A stretch of 64,000 nucleotides of DNA from Paulinella micropora. Lineage: Eukaryota > Cercozoa > Imbricatea > Euglyphida. Location of the stretch: positions 590,434 to 654,433 of the forward strand of contig BJOX01000153.1 of NCBI GenBank assembly GCA_009731375.1. Reading direction: 5' to 3'. Within the stretch, counting starts at the first letter, position 1. The number at the start of each line of letters is the position of its first letter. Position numbers and translations under genes: made by a program. The notes under the pieces are model-generated. The model searched no databases and was not told the origin of the DNA. It saw nothing but the letters and a program-made list of their open reading frames with translations. This document shows positions 34,501 through 44,006 of the stretch, in pieces.

Positions 34501-34868
34501 CCTAGAAATTCTAAACAAATAACAATTCTTCCGCCCAACGCTTCAGTCTCAATATTACCATTGTCCGTTTTAAGCACTTTAAAAGTGTATTGGCCGTCGG
34601 TCCATCCTACCATTCCCAAGTTGTAGCCGAGATTAGAAATGTTTGCCGTGCTGCTATCAGCGAATGTCCCAATAATTCCAATGCGGTCCATATGAAGGAT
34701 TTTTGTTTTCGTCTCGGCCGCATTGTTCATATAGTGGATAAACTTGAAGTTCATTCTAGTTGGGGTAAAGTTCATTTGAATGTTTTGGTCGAATGTCTTG
34801 CTACCATTAACCCCGCCTGGAAAATCATTACTCAGAAAAATAATCTTTTGGTATTTATAGTCTGTCAT
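34497..34868 (-). CDS. Unidentified 123-residue viral protein
   Basis: This intact frame starts MTDYKYQKIIFLSNDFPGG and ends in GGRIVICLEFLG. The composition is beta-rich, with no transmembrane segment, zinc ligands or catalytic motif. An ATTAATTAATA box lies about 75 bp upstream on the same strand. Its place inside the morphogenesis cluster, just before the packaging ATPase, suggests a structural role. I do not recognise it. Confidence 0.6.
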   Translation of the reverse strand: MTDYKYQKIIFLSNDFPGGVNGSKTFDQNIQMNFTPTRMNFKFIHYMNNAAETKTKILHMDRIGIIGTFADSSTANISNLGYNLGMVGWTDGQYTFKVLKTDNGNIETEALGGRIVICLEFLG

Positions 34869-35159
34869 TTGCAGAAACTTCGCCTACGCACCTCCACAGG
34901 TTTTGATTGTGATGCCCTCTATATTACAGCTCATAAACTTTTTATTAATTAATATTTCTGCTCGGACCGCCTGCGATTTCTGTTCACGGGTCAGCGATAA
35001 AAAAATGACAGTTGTCTTTATTGTATTCAAAAAGGAATAGAAACAAAATTTAAATGCTCTTATAAGCCGATGAGTGATTGGTGTGTTAGTTTTGATGAAG
35101 CCATTCCTTTAATTTGCTCAAATGATGCTTCGTGGTATAAAATACACTTGTATGAATGT

Positions 35160-35330
35160 TCACTTCTTTGAACTAGAAGAAGGAGAAGGAAGCACGATGT
35201 CGATTAAGAGTGTAAGAACACCCACATATACGTTAGTCTGCTCGCACGGTAAGTTATGTTGAACAAGTTTTGCTAAACAAATAGTGATGATTGATATTAT
35301 TATCGCCATTTGAAAAAGATACTTAATCAT
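35160..35330 (-). CDS. Small two-segment membrane protein
   Basis: The 56-residue protein starts MIKYLFQMAIIISIITICLA, a hydrophobic segment. It continues with HNLPCEQTNVYVGVLTLLID, a second hydrophobic segment, and ends in PSPSSSSKK. The PCEQT-x-VYVG-LTLLI-LPSPS pattern recalls small membrane proteins found beside capsid genes in Polinton-like and larger DNA viruses. A role in a virion membrane or in host membrane passage is a guess. Confidence 0.55.
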   Translation of the reverse strand: MIKYLFQMAIIISIITICLAKLVQHNLPCEQTNVYVGVLTLLIDIVLPSPSSSSKK

Positions 35331-35353
35331 TCTGCTGTCGGTCGGTCTGTTTT

Positions 35354-35506
35354 TTATACAACAACAATGCCAGTTATCTTCCAATTTGTGGTCAATTTGT
35401 TTTCCTCATTCTTCAATGAAATATCTAAAACACGGTTCTTCAACTCTGGTGTCAGTTCGCCATCTACTTCTATAATAGGTGGTGGTGGGTGTAATCTAGG
35501 TGGCAT
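35354..35506 (-). CDS. 50-residue proline-rich viral protein
   Basis: A short frame begins MPPRLHPPPPIIEVDGELTP and ends WKITGIVVV. It starts 20 bp after the fibre gene and stops 24 bp before the membrane protein start, so it fills the interval neatly. This spacing is the main support. Confidence 0.45.
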   Translation of the reverse strand: MPPRLHPPPPIIEVDGELTPELKNRVLDISLKNEENKLTTNWKITGIVVV

Positions 35507-35526
35507 TGTAATTACGATCTCAAAAA

Positions 35527-38500
35527 CTATAATTGGTTCGCTTGGTCTTGTAATATATTAAGTAAAGTTTTGTTTTCTTTTTCTAAACTAATCACCTTTT
35601 CCGTTAAATGTTGAAAAGCACTAATTAATATTGGTATAAAGCTTGTATATTATATTCCTTCAAGGCTACCATCTCCATCGTCCGCTTTTACTCCACTTTC
35701 AGATACAAATTCAGGAAATATTTTCTTAACCTCCTCGGCAATAAATCCGTGACTCTTTTTTTCTTTCTTCTCATCTGAATTCCAATAATACGAACAGCAG
35801 TTTATTCTTATTAGTTTCTCGCAACAATCACCGCAGTCTAATGTTTCAATATCTGATTTTACTCTTCTATCTGAACCAGAAGACCAAACATTAGCTCCTA
35901 ATGTCATATAAATCCATCCACTATGCGGGTTCCCATTTGAGTTTGTGGTATTAAAAAAGGTTAAATTACCATCATTACATATACAAGAATAATTATTACT
36001 AACATTTCCCTTCAACTGAATAAGTGGCTGGTTCGTATAACTAGGTCTTTGACTTATTGTTGTAGCCCCTCCACCACTTACTGCTATTGATATTCCAGAA
36101 CTCGCTGTTAATAATCCTGATGAGGTTAGTGTTGAAGAACAGGTCATAGCACTTCTGGCATAAATCTGGCTTGAGCCTCTTGAGTATAAATTCAACTCTT
36201 GATTAGTATTGCTTCCCGTAGCATGTATTGAACTAAAACCAATTCCAATTCCTTGTGTCCCGTTGCTGTCTTTGAATTCAACACCACCAGAGGCTTGACC
36301 AAGATTGCCTGTGACATATAATGCAACTGGTGTCGCGTGAGATCCGCTTCTTGCTTCTCCTCTTATGTCCGCCGAACTATTAACAACAGATATTCCCGCA
36401 TTTGCGGTTATTGACCTTGATGCTGTAATTGCTGTGTTATTAATTCTAAATAATTCTGTCGCTGCACTATAATAAAATACGTGGCTATCACCAGAATTAA
36501 TATTATATATCAATGTTCCACTAGCATCACCAAATCCAAGAAAAGCAGTCGTGGAACCTGTATTACCATCCCATAAGACTAATTTATTGTTGGCGAGAGC
36601 ATTTCTATTAATGAAAACACTTTTTCCAGCACCGACTACTATGTTATCGCTCGTTGTTAATGTGGTTGTAGTTATGCCAGCAGTTGAAGTAATTGTTCCA
36701 GCACTTGTTATGTTGTTTGAATTCATATCCAAAGCACCATAAAACCGCATACCGCCAGCATTGTTAAAACGGACGATGTCAGATAAAACAGATTTGGTAT
36801 TTGAAAGTTGTGAAATATAAAGACCCGCCCCTTTCCATGAATGCTACATTTGTAAATACATACCCTCTTTGGTTTGCGGTTCCACTTGAATCAGTGTTTA
36901 GAGTAAATAAGAAATGATGATAATCACCCGCCGTCTCTGAAAATAATGTATTCCCTCCACTTTGGCATAATATGCGAAAACCATCCAATGTAATATTCCC
37001 GCAGTTTTTGATATCGCGATTTCCAAAATCGGCATCGTTCGTTAAAGTTAGATATCTTATCGCAGTGCTCGTCCCATTGAATGTTTTAAGTCCTGTTATT
37101 GTTTGGTCTCCTGCTAGTTTTACATTTTGTATGTCTAATGTATCCACATAACTTTTGTTTGCTCCGTCCGTTGTTGCTGATGATGTGGCTAAATTTGTAG
37201 TTTTGTTGTTATTCAAACTTAATGTTGTTCCAGATGCAGTCGTGATTAAAGTATCACCTGAATATAACTCTACATACGAACCAGTTATTTGTATCGGATA
37301 AAAAGTCGCTGTTGCTGTTTTCTGTGCTGCAATCATTCCTATTCTTGTGTCAAAGGCCATTCCAATACCATCAAAAGAAGCAGGATTGGATGAACCACTT
37401 ACTTCTATTGCTAATGTAAATTTTTTTTTCCTGCTATGGTTTGGTCTCCCGTTAATTTAACCGCCGAAGTATCAAGAACAGAAACATCCACACCATCAAC
37501 AAGATTTACATTTGTTATACTTTGGTTTTTCATATCAATACCAGCACTCGCATTTATTACATTACTCGCTGTGAGTGTTGTTGTTGATATCCCCGCGCTC
37601 GCATTTAATAACCTTGAAGCCTTAACTTCTCCATTATTAATCCTGAATAATTCGTTTGAGCCTCCATAATAAAACACGTGACTATCAGTTGAAGCATTAA
37701 CATTATAAAGCAAAGTTTGACTAGCATCACCAAACCCAATAAAAGCAGTTGGTGATGTTACATTTCCGTCCCATAAGACTAATTTATTGTTGGCGAGTGT
37801 TTTTCTATCTATGAAAACACTTTTACCTGCTCCTACTTCTATGTTGTCACTTGCCGTAAGTGTGGTTGTTGATAACCCCGCACTTGCCGTAATTAATCCT
37901 CTTGTCCATAAAGTTCCATCATTTCCTCTTAATGACATTAATAATTGTTCCGCAGAATTTTCCCATATAAAACCTTGGGATGAAGCATTTGAAACTCTAA
38001 ATCTGATAGATTCAGCACTAAAAGTATTACCAGCCACGGCCGCTCCTCCACTAAATGATTTGCCAGGCCCAGACGACAACATATACATTCCCCAGTTATA
38101 ATCAGTAAGGCTAGAAAATAATATAGCTGTATTGTTTCCTCCTTCGTTGAAAACATTATGGAGTAATATTTTACATCCACTCGCTGTAATTTTTCCACTC
38201 GCTGTAAGTGTTGTCGTTGTTATCCCCGCATTTGCTTTAATTTCACTGCTAAATGTCTTGGTGCCTGCTATGGTTTGGTCTCCTGTTAGTTTAACCACTG
38301 TGCTATCAAGTGGGAGATTTGCGAGATTAATCCCATTATATGTAGAAGCCCCTGAAATAGCATAACCACCCATATTTAGTCCTCCCGTCATACTTGCGGT
38401 GCCGTCTAATCTAAGAAAGGGTGAACTTGTATTTCTCCATTGTCATGTGCTATAAATGAGCAGTTGATTATCGGCTGGTGTGCCTGTAATTAACACATCG

Positions 38501-39161
38501 CTGTGTATATTAATTGACCCATCCGCTGACACTTTTGCATTGTTCGCTATGTGCTCCGTTATCCAATCATCAACATCTTTCGTATTTAATAAATTAACTC
38601 CTGTTATATTCAAATTCCCTCCCATACTAATATTACCGAATTCATCAACATTTATCGGAAATGTTTTATTTACCCAGTTTATTGAATTATATGTGAGATA
38701 ACTATTAGCAGCTATTGGTGCGGTTATGACTACATCGGAAAGTGTGTCGATTGACCCCAGGGTTGTATTTCTCCATTTACCATCTACATCATTATATGTT
38801 AAGTATTGACCGACCACTGGTGCGGATATGCTTGCGTCTATCAAATTGTATAGACTGGTTTGGTGCGGATTGGAAGTATTAGGGCGGTGTTGAGTTGAGG
38901 CTTTAACCTCGTCGTTGTCCTTACTCGTTGTTCTGTGTAGTATAAATTTTGTCCTTCTTTAATGTCCCCCGTGCTTTTGGTAGCCAGTCTCGCATCAAAT
39001 CGCCCGTCAGTATAATAAAGATTGATCGGGTCGGCATCTTCTGGCACTCTGTCTGTATTAAGCCCTATAATATTAGTATTTGTTAGATCGAGGTTAAGTA
39101 TATTTAGACTATCAACAGCCGACTCATTAAGGCCTAAGAGCGACTTATATTGGCTACCCAT
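35527..39161 (-). pseudogene. Giant fibre protein with S74 self-cleaving chaperone, broken in six parts
   Basis: One gene of about 1,200 codons is spread over successive frames: 39,161-38,841, 38,844-38,443, 38,391-37,411, 37,360-36,779, 36,750-35,650, then a tail to 35,527 after an in-frame TAA at 35,650. The N-terminus has fibre repeats of the LYYTDGRFDARL type. The shaft repeats LTGDQTIAGTKTF near 38,270, again near 37,440, and as LAGDQTITGLKTF near 37,100. ITTTTLTAS motifs recur. The C-terminus is a peptidase S74 intramolecular chaperone with the Ser-Lys pair in SDRRVKSDI and HGFIAEEVKKIFPEFV. Such chaperones trimerise a fibre and then cut themselves off. It is probably the receptor-binding spike of the virion. 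Confidence 0.85.
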
Positions 39162-39226
39162 TGTATATATTTTGGATAATAATTAATCCGATCAAAAATT
39201 ATTTTTGGTTAAATATAAAACCAAGA

Positions 39227-39622
39227 ATGCCGAGAGGTAATAGAGAGATTGCCATAAAGAACCTTGAAAAAGCGACCATAATGAAGAAGCAGTATGCAAG
39301 GCAGAGAAAGATTGAGAGAGCCAAGGAATTACTTGCTGAGGAAGAGGCTAAGAATGTGAAAGAAATGACTGCTGACGAAAAGATGGACCACATTACTAAG
39401 AAGCAGTTGGCGAAAGATATGATGTATGGCAGAGACTGCGGAGCTACGCTCGCAGAAGCGTATGGCGAGAAAAGTGAGGAAAGTAGTGAAAGTGAAGAAG
39501 ATGTTGAACACGACTTTGTAGATATTGTTGCACGACGGGTTGCGGGTATGAAATTAAAGACTAAACAGAAGAAGGCGAAGAAAGTGGCAAAAAAAGAAAC
39601 TGCCAGAAGAAAGCGAGGATAG
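39227..39622 (+). CDS. Lys/Glu-rich viral protein, probably frameshifted at its end
   Basis: The ATG at 39,227 (MPRGNREIAIKNLEKATIMK) is preferred to the longer upstream frame. The protein is a charged coiled coil with an acidic SEESSESEEDVEHD stretch and a basic tail (KTKQKKAKKVAKKETARR). In the next frame the sequence continues as an acidic SEDSESESDVEIEKPLKSG run to about 39,700, so a one-base shift near 39,610 has probably shortened it. It diverges from the fibre gene. No family recognised. Confidence 0.5.
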   Translation: MPRGNREIAIKNLEKATIMKKQYARQRKIERAKELLAEEEAKNVKEMTADEKMDHITKKQLAKDMMYGRDCGATLAEAYGEKSEESSESEEDVEHDFVDIVARRVAGMKLKTKQKKAKKVAKKETARRKRG

Positions 39623-39818
39623 CGAAAGCGAGAGCGATGTAGAAATAGAAAAACCACTGAAGAGCGGACGAGGTAGAGCACCCGTCACGTTAATGTTTAT
39701 AACCAACAACCCGAGAAACCAAAAAAAGAAAGTAGCGATGTTTCAAGGATGTTTTTAAAGTTTAAAGTTCTTTTTCCAATAATAAATGTATTCATAACGG
39801 GGTGTATTATCCTTAGAA

Positions 39819-40601
39819 TTAAAATCTATTATGTATCGGCATTTTGATTTTTCTAGCCTTACCTAAAATTGGCTTAGTCATTTTATACATATAGTCTGGC
39901 ATATTCAAAACTATGTGTCCGCCTTTTTCTAAATTTTGGTAGGCCTTAGTTATTGTTGGTATCCAATATTTATCTCTAAATTCTTCAATTGTGACGTGTA
40001 TTTTCATATTTGGGTATTTCTCTGTATTGTAATAAGGAGGAAAAGTAAAAACTAAGTCATAGCCCGTTGGGAATGAAATGTCCTCGCTCCGTTTAAAAAT
40101 CATTTTTACATTTCCGCCAAAGTGGTTGAGCATAGCCTTATAGGGAGTTTTAAGCGACTTGTTGCTATCGATGCCGATATATGGTATACTTTGCGATATC
40201 GCCGCCACCGCTCTATCTCCCCACCCTGCTGAGAAGTCTAATATTTTTTTTGGCTTACATTTCTGGTAGATATACACCGCGACAGATGGTCTGAACTGAC
40301 CTGCTAATATTCCTCCCATTCTTAATACATCTATTACAATCCCGTTAGATTTTCCCCTTTTGGGGTCATTTCTAGTTAGAATTTTAATATTCTTTTTTAT
40401 TTTGTTTTTATTTTCTTTCCAACAATCTATGGCATTTAAATCACGAGTTTTTGTTTTTACTCTGTATCTCTGAAAATAATAATTACTCGCTCTTGTTCCT
40501 ACATTTGTCAATGTTAATTTATTCGGCTTAAGTTCTTGAAGTTTAGCGAAATCTTCGTCTCTTTCTTCTGGTGTTCTTATGCGATAAGGAAAATTAGACA
40601 T
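39819..40601 (-). CDS. DNA methyltransferase (N6-adenine/N4-cytosine class)
   Basis: The intact 260-residue protein has a SAM-binding loop KILDFSAGWGDR (about residues 119-130) and a catalytic FPPYYN motif (about 187-192), in the order SAM motif then catalytic motif. It may modify viral DNA to protect it or to mark it for replication. I chose MSNFPYRIRT at 40,601. A 30-bp tandem duplication puts a second in-frame ATG 30 bp upstream (MCNFLYPLYT). It is divergently transcribed from the first zinc-finger gene. Confidence 0.78.
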   Translation of the reverse strand: MSNFPYRIRTPEERDEDFAKLQELKPNKLTLTNVGTRASNYYFQRYRVKTKTRDLNAIDCWKENKNKIKKNIKILTRNDPKRGKSNGIVIDVLRMGGILAGQFRPSVAVYIYQKCKPKKILDFSAGWGDRAVAAISQSIPYIGIDSNKSLKTPYKAMLNHFGGNVKMIFKRSEDISFPTGYDLVFTFPPYYNTEKYPNMKIHVTIEEFRDKYWIPTITKAYQNLEKGGHIVLNMPDYMYKMTKPILGKARKIKMPIHNRF

Positions 40602-40650
40602 TGTATATAATGGATAAAGAAAATTACACATTGTATATAATGGATAAAAT
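40591..40650. repeat. 30-bp tandem duplication covering two divergent start codons
   Basis: Units 40,591-40,620 and 40,621-40,650 match at 27 of 30 positions. Each contains TTGTATATAATGGATAAA, which gives an ATG on the plus strand and an ATG on the minus strand. Confidence 0.9.
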
Positions 40651-40897
40651 AAAAAATTTACCGTTGGATGTCAGAATATATATTATGGAGTATTTATATA
40701 ATAGCCGTGGATATGACTTCAATAGTTGCTATGTGTGTGGATTAACTCTGTGTTTAGCTAACAGACAGATTACAGCAATTGACGACAGTTTTGATTGGTT
40801 TTATATGTATGAGTTTTGTTCTTATTATTGTTTTGAACTAGAAAAAGAAGAAAGAGTAAGATATAAAGATAAAACATTAGGTGTGATAAAGTATTAA
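40610..40897 (+). CDS. Cys-rich (zinc-finger-like) viral protein
   Basis: Starts at 40,610 or, using the second duplicate ATG, at 40,640 (MDKIKNLPLDVRIYIMEYLY). The opening LPLDVRIYIMEYL resembles the helix of an F-box-type or similar short adaptor motif. CYVCGLTLC and CSYYC provide likely metal ligands. The stop overlaps the next start (TAATG), suggesting coupled expression. The function is unknown; recruiting host ubiquitin machinery would be one idea but is only an inference. Confidence 0.5.
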   Translation: MDKENYTLYIMDKIKNLPLDVRIYIMEYLYNSRGYDFNSCYVCGLTLCLANRQITAIDDSFDWFYMYEFCSYYCFELEKEERVRYKDKTLGVIKY

Positions 40898-41232
40898 TGA
40901 TTAAGAAATGTGTATATTGTCGCCGTGAAAAGCCGATGTCATTATTTTATGATGGACGACGAACTTACCGTATATGTCTGCCGTGTAGGGTTAATATCCG
41001 AAAACGAAAAGACTTTAAATTTATTCAATACTGTATTCACAACAATATGACGAGGAGATGTATGTTTTGTCAATACCCGAACTTTGACCCAGTTGTAGAT
41101 GATGCTTTTACCGACTACATCGGTAGATGTATTAACTACCTTGAATACGAAACATTTGGAGAAAGTAGTGGAAAATCTGAATATACTGACCCGCTGTTTG
41201 AAGAATTGTTGAACAAATTATATTATTATTAA
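40897..41232 (+). CDS. Zinc-finger viral protein
   Basis: The 111-residue protein has two CxxC knuckles close to the start (CVYCRREKPMSLF and RICLPCR) and a second cluster (QYCIHNN, then CMFCQYPNF). The C-terminal half is acidic. It may be a nucleic-acid-binding zinc ribbon. Its ATG overlaps the previous stop, and it lies just before the integrase gene. No exact family recognised. Confidence 0.55.
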   Translation: MIKKCVYCRREKPMSLFYDGRRTYRICLPCRVNIRKRKDFKFIQYCIHNNMTRRCMFCQYPNFDPVVDDAFTDYIGRCINYLEYETFGESSGKSEYTDPLFEELLNKLYYY

Positions 41233-41252
41233 TATACCAAAACTTGGAGGTG

Positions 41253-42231
41253 ATGGATTACAAACATACAGGAAATCCGTAAAATAGTAATGAAGTTGTG
41301 GAGGACGAAGATGAAAGAAAGGAACAACAAACATTAGAAATTCATTACCAAAAAAGATTACCAACGGATAACTGGAATACGATATGGTCTGACAAACCAC
41401 TAAAACAAGTATTTGTAGATTTGGCGGATATGTCCAAACTTAAAGACAAGAAAGGTAATAAAGGTAATGCTTGGATGTTGTTTTGGATAGACACTCAGCC
41501 GACTTTTAATCATTAAACCACTTAAAAATAAAACGGCTAAGGAAGTTTATTTAGCTTTGAAATCAATACCATATACACCTGACTCAATTACAACAGACAG
41601 CGGGAGTGAATACAAAGGAGCGGTTAAGGATTATTTCAGAGAAAACAATATTGAGCATCGGACGGTTGAAGTTGGCGACCACAGGGCACTTGCTATTGTT
41701 GATAGAGTTATTAGAACTATTAGAAGGTGGCTTGACATACTATTTGAAACTAATGGAAACTTTGACTTGCTTACTTATATTGATGATATGGTGGATGCTT
41801 ACAATACCCGTTTTCATAGAACAATTCAAGCTAAGCCGATAGATGTATTAAAGAGAGTGAATAAAAGTAAACAACGGATTGACCGCGACCATTTAATAGA
41901 CGAATTTGAAAAGGGTGATAAAGTCCGCCGTGAGTTGAAAAGGAATTTATTTTCAAAGGGGGGTAAGCAGTATAGTAAGCAAATTTACACCGTCGTTGGA
42001 AGAAAGGGCTTCAAATTAATATTAAATTCTGATGAACTAGTCAGTCCTCGTGAATTATTAAAAACCAAATTTGACCGACAGGTTGATGAAGAAAAACAAA
42101 TTAATGAGCAAGTCAAAGATTTAACGAAAGAAAAGAAAACAAAAAAATTATTAAATCGCGAAGATATTCAACCCGAGAACATACGAACTAGTAAAAGAGA
42201 AAGGAAAGCAAAAGTAATACTAGATTTGTGA
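41253..42231 (+). pseudogene. int: rve-family integrase, one stop and one frameshift
   Basis: The gene starts at the ATG at 41,253, meets TAA at 41,280, and is open again to 41,516 with QVFVDLADMSKL, holding the first catalytic Asp. A shift near 41,500 moves it to the frame that has ITTDSGSEYKG (second Asp) and, 35 residues on, AIVDRVIRTIRRW. The third acidic residue is Asp where retroviral integrases have Glu. The C-terminus (GDKVRRELKRNLF to RKGFKLIL) looks like an SH3-like DNA-binding tail. Polinton integrases insert the linear genome into host chromosomes. The gene lies near the right end, as usual for the group. Confidence 0.85.
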
Positions 42232-42246
42232 GAAAGAAAGATTTTA

Positions 42247-42780
42247 TTATGCTCTACGAATAACACGCCTCCAATTTCCCACCACTGGCAAGATGAACAT
42301 AATCGCATTCATATTATTTTTGTATTTTTTGTGGATTGAAGTCAGCGATGGAAAGACAGACACTTTATCCTCATTGTCCCCGACTAAAAAATATTTCTGA
42401 CTTGACGGGTTCTTAACACCATCGTCTATGCTTGCAGAGCGAAATAGAAAGCCAGCTTCCTTCTTGAACTCCTTCCCATCCCTACTCATCTTAACTTCTT
42501 TGTTTGATTTAAGAAAACTTTCGTGTATCTTCAGGAGGAATTCGTCTTCTTCTTTATCCACTCTTACTTGTCTGATGTCATCAATCCATCGTTCTCTGGC
42601 TTGGTTGGCGACAGCGGGGGCGACGGCGCGGGCGATATCGGGGGCGACATCAGGGGTTGGGTCGTCTTGCTCTTCATCCTCGCTCTCATCTTCCAGCCGT
42701 GCTCCTTGTAGGGCCTTAACAACCTCCTCCATCTTCGCCACTTTTTCCCTTGGGAGATTTTGAGGGACTGAGACCGACAA
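42247..42780 (-). CDS. Unidentified acidic viral protein
   Basis: The frame is open for about 177 codons. A clear ATG is MEEVVKALQGARLEDESEDE near 42,732. The upstream part lacks an ATG before a stop, so the N-terminus may be altered. The N-terminal region is acidic with DPTPDVAPDIARAVAPAVA, and the C-terminal half is ordered (KYFLVGDNEDKVSVFPSLTS). No family recognised. It converges on the integrase gene. Confidence 0.5.
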   Translation of the reverse strand: MSVSVPQNLPREKVAKMEEVVKALQGARLEDESEDEEQDDPTPDVAPDIARAVAPAVANQARERWIDDIRQVRVDKEEDEFLLKIHESFLKSNKEVKMSRDGKEFKKEAGFLFRSASIDDGVKNPSSQKYFLVGDNEDKVSVFPSLTSIHKKYKNNMNAIMFILPVVGNWRRVIRRA

Positions 42781-42872
42781 GACCCCAGTTTTGGTTTAGG
42801 TGGTCAGTTTTTTTAGCATTTTCCTTTTTTATTTAGGGGGCAAATAGGGAATTTTTATCCCAAAACGTGGTT

Positions 42873-43559
42873 AGGTAGTCGGCCCAAATATCAAAAAAGG
42901 TAATCAGGGGGGTGGCAGCCAACTTCAGCACGAAGCATTCGGGAATACAGTCTTACTTGGACAACTTTTATCTCTGTCGAAGCCACTACTTACCACACAA
43001 AAACTAAAAAAAACGGACAACAATTCAATAGCACTCACTCATCGTTCTGCCCCAGAAAGTGATGAAGATGTAGAGTTAAGAGTAAAAAAGAGGAGGAGGA
43101 TAAACGACCTTTTTATTCAAAAAGGGCAGTTGGAAAAATTGATTGGGGAAAATAAATCAATTGATAAACAAATAAAGTCTATTGAAGAAAAAAAAGAAAA
43201 AAAATAATCAAGAGATAAAAGTATTACATAAACACACCGAAAAATTAAAACAAGCAAGAGCAGATGTTGCTGTTTCAAAGCAAGCAACAAAACAATCATC
43301 ATTCTTAATACAAGAAATGACTAAATACAATAGTTGGATAAACAAAGGTCTAAACATAAAGGCAGGAATAACAATCGCAAATGATATAACCGATGTTTTG
43401 ATGTTGATTACAAATAAACGAAAGAGATTGGATGAAGAAATCTTATTCGTAAAACAAAAACAAAACAACAACTACAACAACAACAACAACAACAACATCA
43501 ACAACTACAACAATTACAACCTATGGCCACGGAATAACCCCTTGGCAGGTAGGGTCTAA
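42873..43559 (+). pseudogene. Coiled-coil, Asn-rich viral protein, frameshifted
   Basis: An open frame (about 42,876-43,206) contains LLTTQKLKKTDNNSIALTH, ESDEDVELRVKKRRRINDL (a likely nuclear signal) and a coiled coil. It is followed, after a shift in an A-run near 43,200, by a frame ending in a long Asn tract at 43,559. No ATG is evident for the first part. It is the last gene before the right inverted repeat. Confidence 0.45.
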
Positions 43560-43739
43560 AACTAGCCTGTCTTATATACTGTGTTTTTAAACACTAAAAA
43601 CTTCAATATCGCCTACAGCGATAGCTGTATTACTTTAAAAAACCCTACTAACTTTTTGTTGTGGGGTAGTTTTTGTTTAATGAAGGTGGGTGTCGGTGGC
43701 GACGACTGCTAAGGTAATTTTTCATTTATCCTTTTCGCT
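43560..43739. other. AT-rich spacer before the right inverted repeat
   Basis: No gene is visible. A pair of near-complementary stretches around AAACACTAAAAACTTC and TTTTTGTTTAATG are the only notable pattern. Confidence 0.4.
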
Positions 43740-43862
43740 TCCTTTTCTCTTTCTTTAATGATTTCTCTTTGATTTCGTTAGTTGTTAAAAAATGGCGATT
43801 TGGGGAGTGAAAGACCACTTTTGTGCTGGTATTTTGCTCGAAAAATACCTGCACGAAAGTGG
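43740..43862 (-). repeat. Right terminal inverted repeat of the virus
   Basis: Reverse complement of 23,148-23,270, with four mismatches. Its outer 48 bp (43,815-43,862) is a near-palindrome with 19 of 21 arm positions paired. Confidence 0.96.
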
Positions 43863-43884
43863 ATAGATAGATAGATAGATAGAC

Positions 43885-43921
<37 letters not shown>

Positions 43922-43946
43922 TATATAGATAGATAGACAGATAGAC

Positions 43947-44006
<60 letters not shown>
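43863..44006. repeat. GATA/GACA microsatellite touching the virus end
   Basis: The array begins at the first base after the inverted repeat and hides any target duplication on this side. Confidence 0.95.

Larger units (their letters stand above)
23148..43862. mobile_element. Polinton/Maverick-like endogenous virus, 20.7 kb
   Basis: The element is bounded by 123-bp inverted repeats and contains the full Polinton hallmark set: protein-primed family B polymerase, rve integrase, A32-like packaging ATPase, adenain-like cysteine protease, double-jelly-roll-type major capsid protein and penton-like minor capsid protein. Added cargo includes a class 3 lipase, a DNA methyltransferase, an ExoX-C-like protein, two zinc-finger proteins, a phage/giant-virus-type surface protein and a very long S74 fibre. 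The element is AT-rich, unlike its immediate flanks, and lacks introns. No matching 6-bp target duplication is visible: the left flank reads TGATTA and the right flank ATAGAT within a GATA array. Many genes carry stops or shifts, so this copy is defective. Confidence 0.93.

Noticed and set aside
24007-36750. Stop-codon reassignment in the viral genes (TAA, TAG or TGA read as amino acids)
   Set aside because: All three stops occur inside genes, other genes end cleanly at each of them, and frameshifts and a motif C deletion accompany them. Decay explains this better.
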